7,661 bases of DNA from NCBI GenBank assembly GCA_021819255.1, contig JAKART010000099.1, positions 1 through 7,661 of the forward strand. The letters are read 5' to 3'. The position numbers and the translations under genes were made by a program. The notes under the pieces are model-generated. The model was not told the DNA's origin. It did no database searches and worked only from the letters and a program-made list of their open reading frames with translations. Position 1 is the stretch's first letter; the number at the start of each line of letters is the position of its first letter. The stretch is from Acidobacteriota bacterium (GTDB taxonomy: Bacteria > Acidobacteriota > Terriglobia > Terriglobales > Acidobacteriaceae). Positions 6,158 through 7,661 of this stretch are shown piece after piece.

Positions 6158-6847
6158 TCAGGCTCCCGTGATCTTGCAGGTAAACTCGCCCGCTCCGGTT
6201 ACGCCGCTTGGCAGGGCGCGATAGAACAGCCACTTTTCGGTCACCGTCAGCCCATTGGCGGTCACGGCTCCGTTGGCCACGGTGGCGATGGTTCCAAGGG
6301 TCACAAACTGCGCTGGATCAAGGAACATGGACCCTTGCAGGCTGATGGTGGCCGTAGTGGGCAGGGTGGTGAACTCGCAGACCGCGGTCAGCGTGCGGTC
6401 CAGGTCGCCCCCAAAGCTGCTGTTGGCCATGGCCACCGCCACGCTGGGGCCCGTTGTGCTGCTCAGCGCCTCGGGAATCTCCGGCTGGGGAACGATCGCA
6501 GCGCCCGCATCCGGGGTCGTCGCCAGGTCCGCCGCCGTCAACGCAAAGGAGACGCTGCCCACGCCGTTGGAGGCAATATCGACCGCGGTCAGAGCCTGGG
6601 CGGTCACGTTGAAGGCTCCGCCGTTGGTCACCGTGCCCTGCACGCTGATCAGCGATCCCGCCGCCGGTATCGAGCCTCCGTGAATCGTCACCCCGAGCGT
6701 GGCCACATCCGAGGAGACAGCCACGGAGGTTACATACATCTGGGTGGGCGAACGGTCCTGCTCCCAGCTTCCGAACAGGTAAGCGGGAACTCCAGCGTAA
6801 AGATAGGGAACGGCAGGGCCAAACGGCGATGCGTTGAATGCGGGCAT
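6158..6847 (-). CDS. Beta-rich phage structural protein (hypothetical)
   Basis: A 229-residue protein starting at an ATG with AAGGAG 5 bases upstream, the best ribosome-binding site in the window and consistent with an abundant product. It has no leader. The N-terminus MPAFNASPFGPAVPYLYAGVP is followed by a beta region with an Ig-like module at about 59-118 (SIPAAGSLISVQGTV, GGAFNVTAQALTAVD, SFALTAADLATT). A second half has SSFGGDLDRTLTAVCEF (143-159), ATISLQGSMFLDPAQFVTLG (166-185) and EKWLFYRALPSGVTGAGEFTCKITGA (204-229). The Ig-like part resembles PVGSTLNVAGC...LNGTYTVTA in the giant fibre. It is followed after 3 bases by the adaptor gene. Likely a virion surface, decoration or tail component; I do not recognise a named family. 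Its base composition is very GC-rich (46 of 60 in 6481-6540). Confidence 0.85.
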   Translation of the reverse strand: MPAFNASPFGPAVPYLYAGVPAYLFGSWEQDRSPTQMYVTSVAVSSDVATLGVTIHGGSIPAAGSLISVQGTVTNGGAFNVTAQALTAVDIASNGVGSVSFALTAADLATTPDAGAAIVPQPEIPEALSSTTGPSVAVAMANSSFGGDLDRTLTAVCEFTTLPTTATISLQGSMFLDPAQFVTLGTIATVANGAVTANGLTVTEKWLFYRALPSGVTGAGEFTCKITGA

Positions 6848-6869
6848 ATCTGCTCCTTAAAATCGAAGT

Positions 6870-6884
6870 GCCCCGCGCCGGGGC
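6870..6884 (-). other. Perfect GC hairpin in the leader of the beta-rich structural gene
   Basis: GCCCCG and CGGGGC form a 6-base-pair stem with a 3-base loop in the 130-base spacer, 22 bases before the ATG and 11 bases before the ribosome-binding site. A TTTT follows only 7 bases after the stem, so it is at best a poor terminator. It may protect or punctuate the mRNA of a highly expressed gene. The rest of the spacer (6848-6977) shows no gene beyond an 8-codon frame. Confidence 0.35.
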
Positions 6885-6977
6885 TGTTGTCTTCGGCTCC
6901 ATCTTCGGGTTGCTTGCCGCCCCGGGCCGCTATCCGGTCGGGGGAGTGCCTTCCATGCTCAGGTAGAGATCGATCCT

Positions 6978-7526
6978 TCAACCCTTTCCCGGCCGGAATC
7001 CCAGGCTCCCCAGTCCCTGCATCAGGCCGGTGGCCTGTTGCAACCATCCGGAGTTGTTGGCGTTGGTCTCCGCATTGATGTCCCCGGCCTGTTGACCGGC
7101 GGCCTGCAGCATGCCGCTGGTGTTGGTCCCATACAGCCCTTGCAGTTGGTTGGAGGCCGTCTGTTGCTGTTGCTGTTGCAGGTTGGCGTTGGCAGCGCCG
7201 ATCTGCTCACTGGCGTCCGCCGCGGCCTTGGCGCGTTGCCGCGCGGCGTCATCCAGCACGGCTGAAAGACTCCCACTGTTGTGCGTCTGGGCCGCGTTTT
7301 GCATGGCCCTGCCGGCGATCGCCGAGGTGGCTCCGCCGGCGCCGGCATCCGCTGCGGAAAGCATGCTGCTCAACTGCTGCTGGCTGTACCCCTGCGGGTG
7401 CTGCAGCTCGCCGGTCAGAAACGGCGTCAGCGTGCTGGAAATTCCACTCGCCTGCGCCCCTAACCCTGAACTCGTATTGGCCGCCGTCGTTGCGGCGTTT
7501 GCTGCCTGGCCTGTTGCTGATCTCAT
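6978..7526 (-). CDS. Ala/Gln-rich helical phage protein (possible virion or ejection protein)
   Basis: A 182-residue protein if read from the ATG at 7524-7526, which overlaps the TGA of the upstream gene (ATGA) and has GGAGG 5 bases upstream. In-frame upstream starts at 7574 (TTG) and 7544 (ATG) lack this support. The product is Ala, Gln, Ser, Asn and Gly-rich without hydrophobic segments. Residues 47-80 (GYSQQQLSSMLSAADAGAGG, then GRAMQNAAQ) and 90-130 (VLDDAARQRAKAAADASEQI, a six-Gln run at 117-122, TASNQLQGLYG) look alpha-helical. The C-terminus WLQQATGLMQGLGSLGF ends in RPGKG. Such Ala/Gln-rich helical proteins recall internal virion or DNA-ejection proteins of short-tailed phages, but I see no diagnostic motif, so the role is only suggested by composition and its place just before structural genes. 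Confidence 0.82.
   Translation of the reverse strand: MRSATGQAANAATTAANTSSGLGAQASGISSTLTPFLTGELQHPQGYSQQQLSSMLSAADAGAGGATSAIAGRAMQNAAQTHNSGSLSAVLDDAARQRAKAAADASEQIGAANANLQQQQQQTASNQLQGLYGTNTSGMLQAAGQQAGDINAETNANNSGWLQQATGLMQGLGSLGFRPGKG
7162..7179 (-). repeat. Three tandem copies of a TGTTGC hexamer (Gln tract)
   Basis: On the plus strand TGTTGC is repeated three times without change. Read on the minus strand it is alternating CAA/CAG and encodes the Gln run of the Ala/Gln-rich protein. Such a tract can change length by slippage in units of two residues without shifting the frame. Confidence 0.7.
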
Positions 7527-7661
7527 CGTGTCCTCCGCGTCCATAGATGCCAGCCCGGACGGTCCTTGTCCCAACCCAACTGCGCTAACCGCTTGTCAAA
7601 GCCAATCTCCGCAACGGCTGCATGAATCTCATCCAGCCCGCGCGCCCTGGCCTCTTCGAGT
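7523..7661 (-). CDS. C-terminal end of an unrecognised phage protein
   Basis: Only the last 45 codons and the TGA (7523-7525) are present; the gene begins beyond the right edge. The visible product runs LEEARARGLDEIHAAVAEIG, FDKRLAQLGWDKDRPGWHLW and TRRTR. The first half is probably helical and the end is basic and Trp-rich. The reading frame is open to the window edge, and its stop overlaps the ATG of the next gene in an ATGA arrangement, which supports a real coupled gene. It is too short and lacks motifs for a functional call. Its position suggests a virion or DNA-packaging-related protein. Confidence 0.65.
   Translation of the reverse strand, partial: LEEARARGLDEIHAAVAEIGFDKRLAQLGWDKDRPGWHLWTRRTR

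Noticed and set aside
6335..7078. Plus-strand open frame of 247 codons across the virion genes
   Set aside because: It runs antisense through one gene, a spacer and part of another, has Arg/Gly/His-rich low-complexity translation, and has no supporting context.

Overview
The window looks like the late (virion and lysis) region of a tailed phage or prophage. All convincing genes lie on the minus strand, are tightly packed and are read from position 7661 towards 1. Ribosome-binding sites are of the AGGAG/GGAG type, and several junctions are coupled (ATGA overlaps at 7523-7526 and 73-76, TGATG at 532-536). The two large fibre-type products have Sec-like leaders and the lysozyme is of the Gram-negative phage GH24 type, so the host is probably a GC-rich Gram-negative bacterium. 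The style of the fibre and beta-sandwich proteins reminds me of Acidobacteriota prophages, but that is low-confidence inference. No integrase, attachment site, tRNA or host gene is visible, so prophage and free phage cannot be told apart.

Layout in transcription order. 7661-7523: C-terminus of an unrecognised protein. 7526-6978: Ala/Gln-rich helical protein, possibly a virion or ejection component. 6977-6848: a 130-base spacer with a small GC hairpin. 6847-6158: beta-rich structural protein. 6154-5639: small tail-fibre anchor or adaptor protein. 5658-2134: very large tail-fibre-like protein with a signal-peptide-like N-terminus and 20 cysteines after it. 2131-1361: beta-sandwich protein, also with a signal-peptide-like N-terminus. 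1360-897: a 464-base gap with no convincing gene, holding a diverged tandem repeat, a 14-base palindrome and a hairpin. 896-534: coiled-coil protein with one membrane segment (XhlA/holin-accessory-like). 534-73: GH24 lysozyme with an intact Glu-Asp-Thr triad. 76-1: start of a small membrane protein running off the window.

Functionally, the right part supplies virion components ending in a host-recognition module (adaptor, giant fibre, beta-sandwich partner), and the left part is a lysis cassette. The endolysin has no export signal, so it would need a holin, for which the two flanking membrane proteins are the candidates. The most unusual observation is that the two consecutive fibre-type proteins both appear to carry Sec signal peptides and an even number of cysteines (20 and 4) after the leader. 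This suggests export and disulfide bonding rather than ordinary cytoplasmic virion assembly. The fibre gene also changes strongly in base composition from its 5' part to its middle, as expected for an exchanged receptor-binding module.
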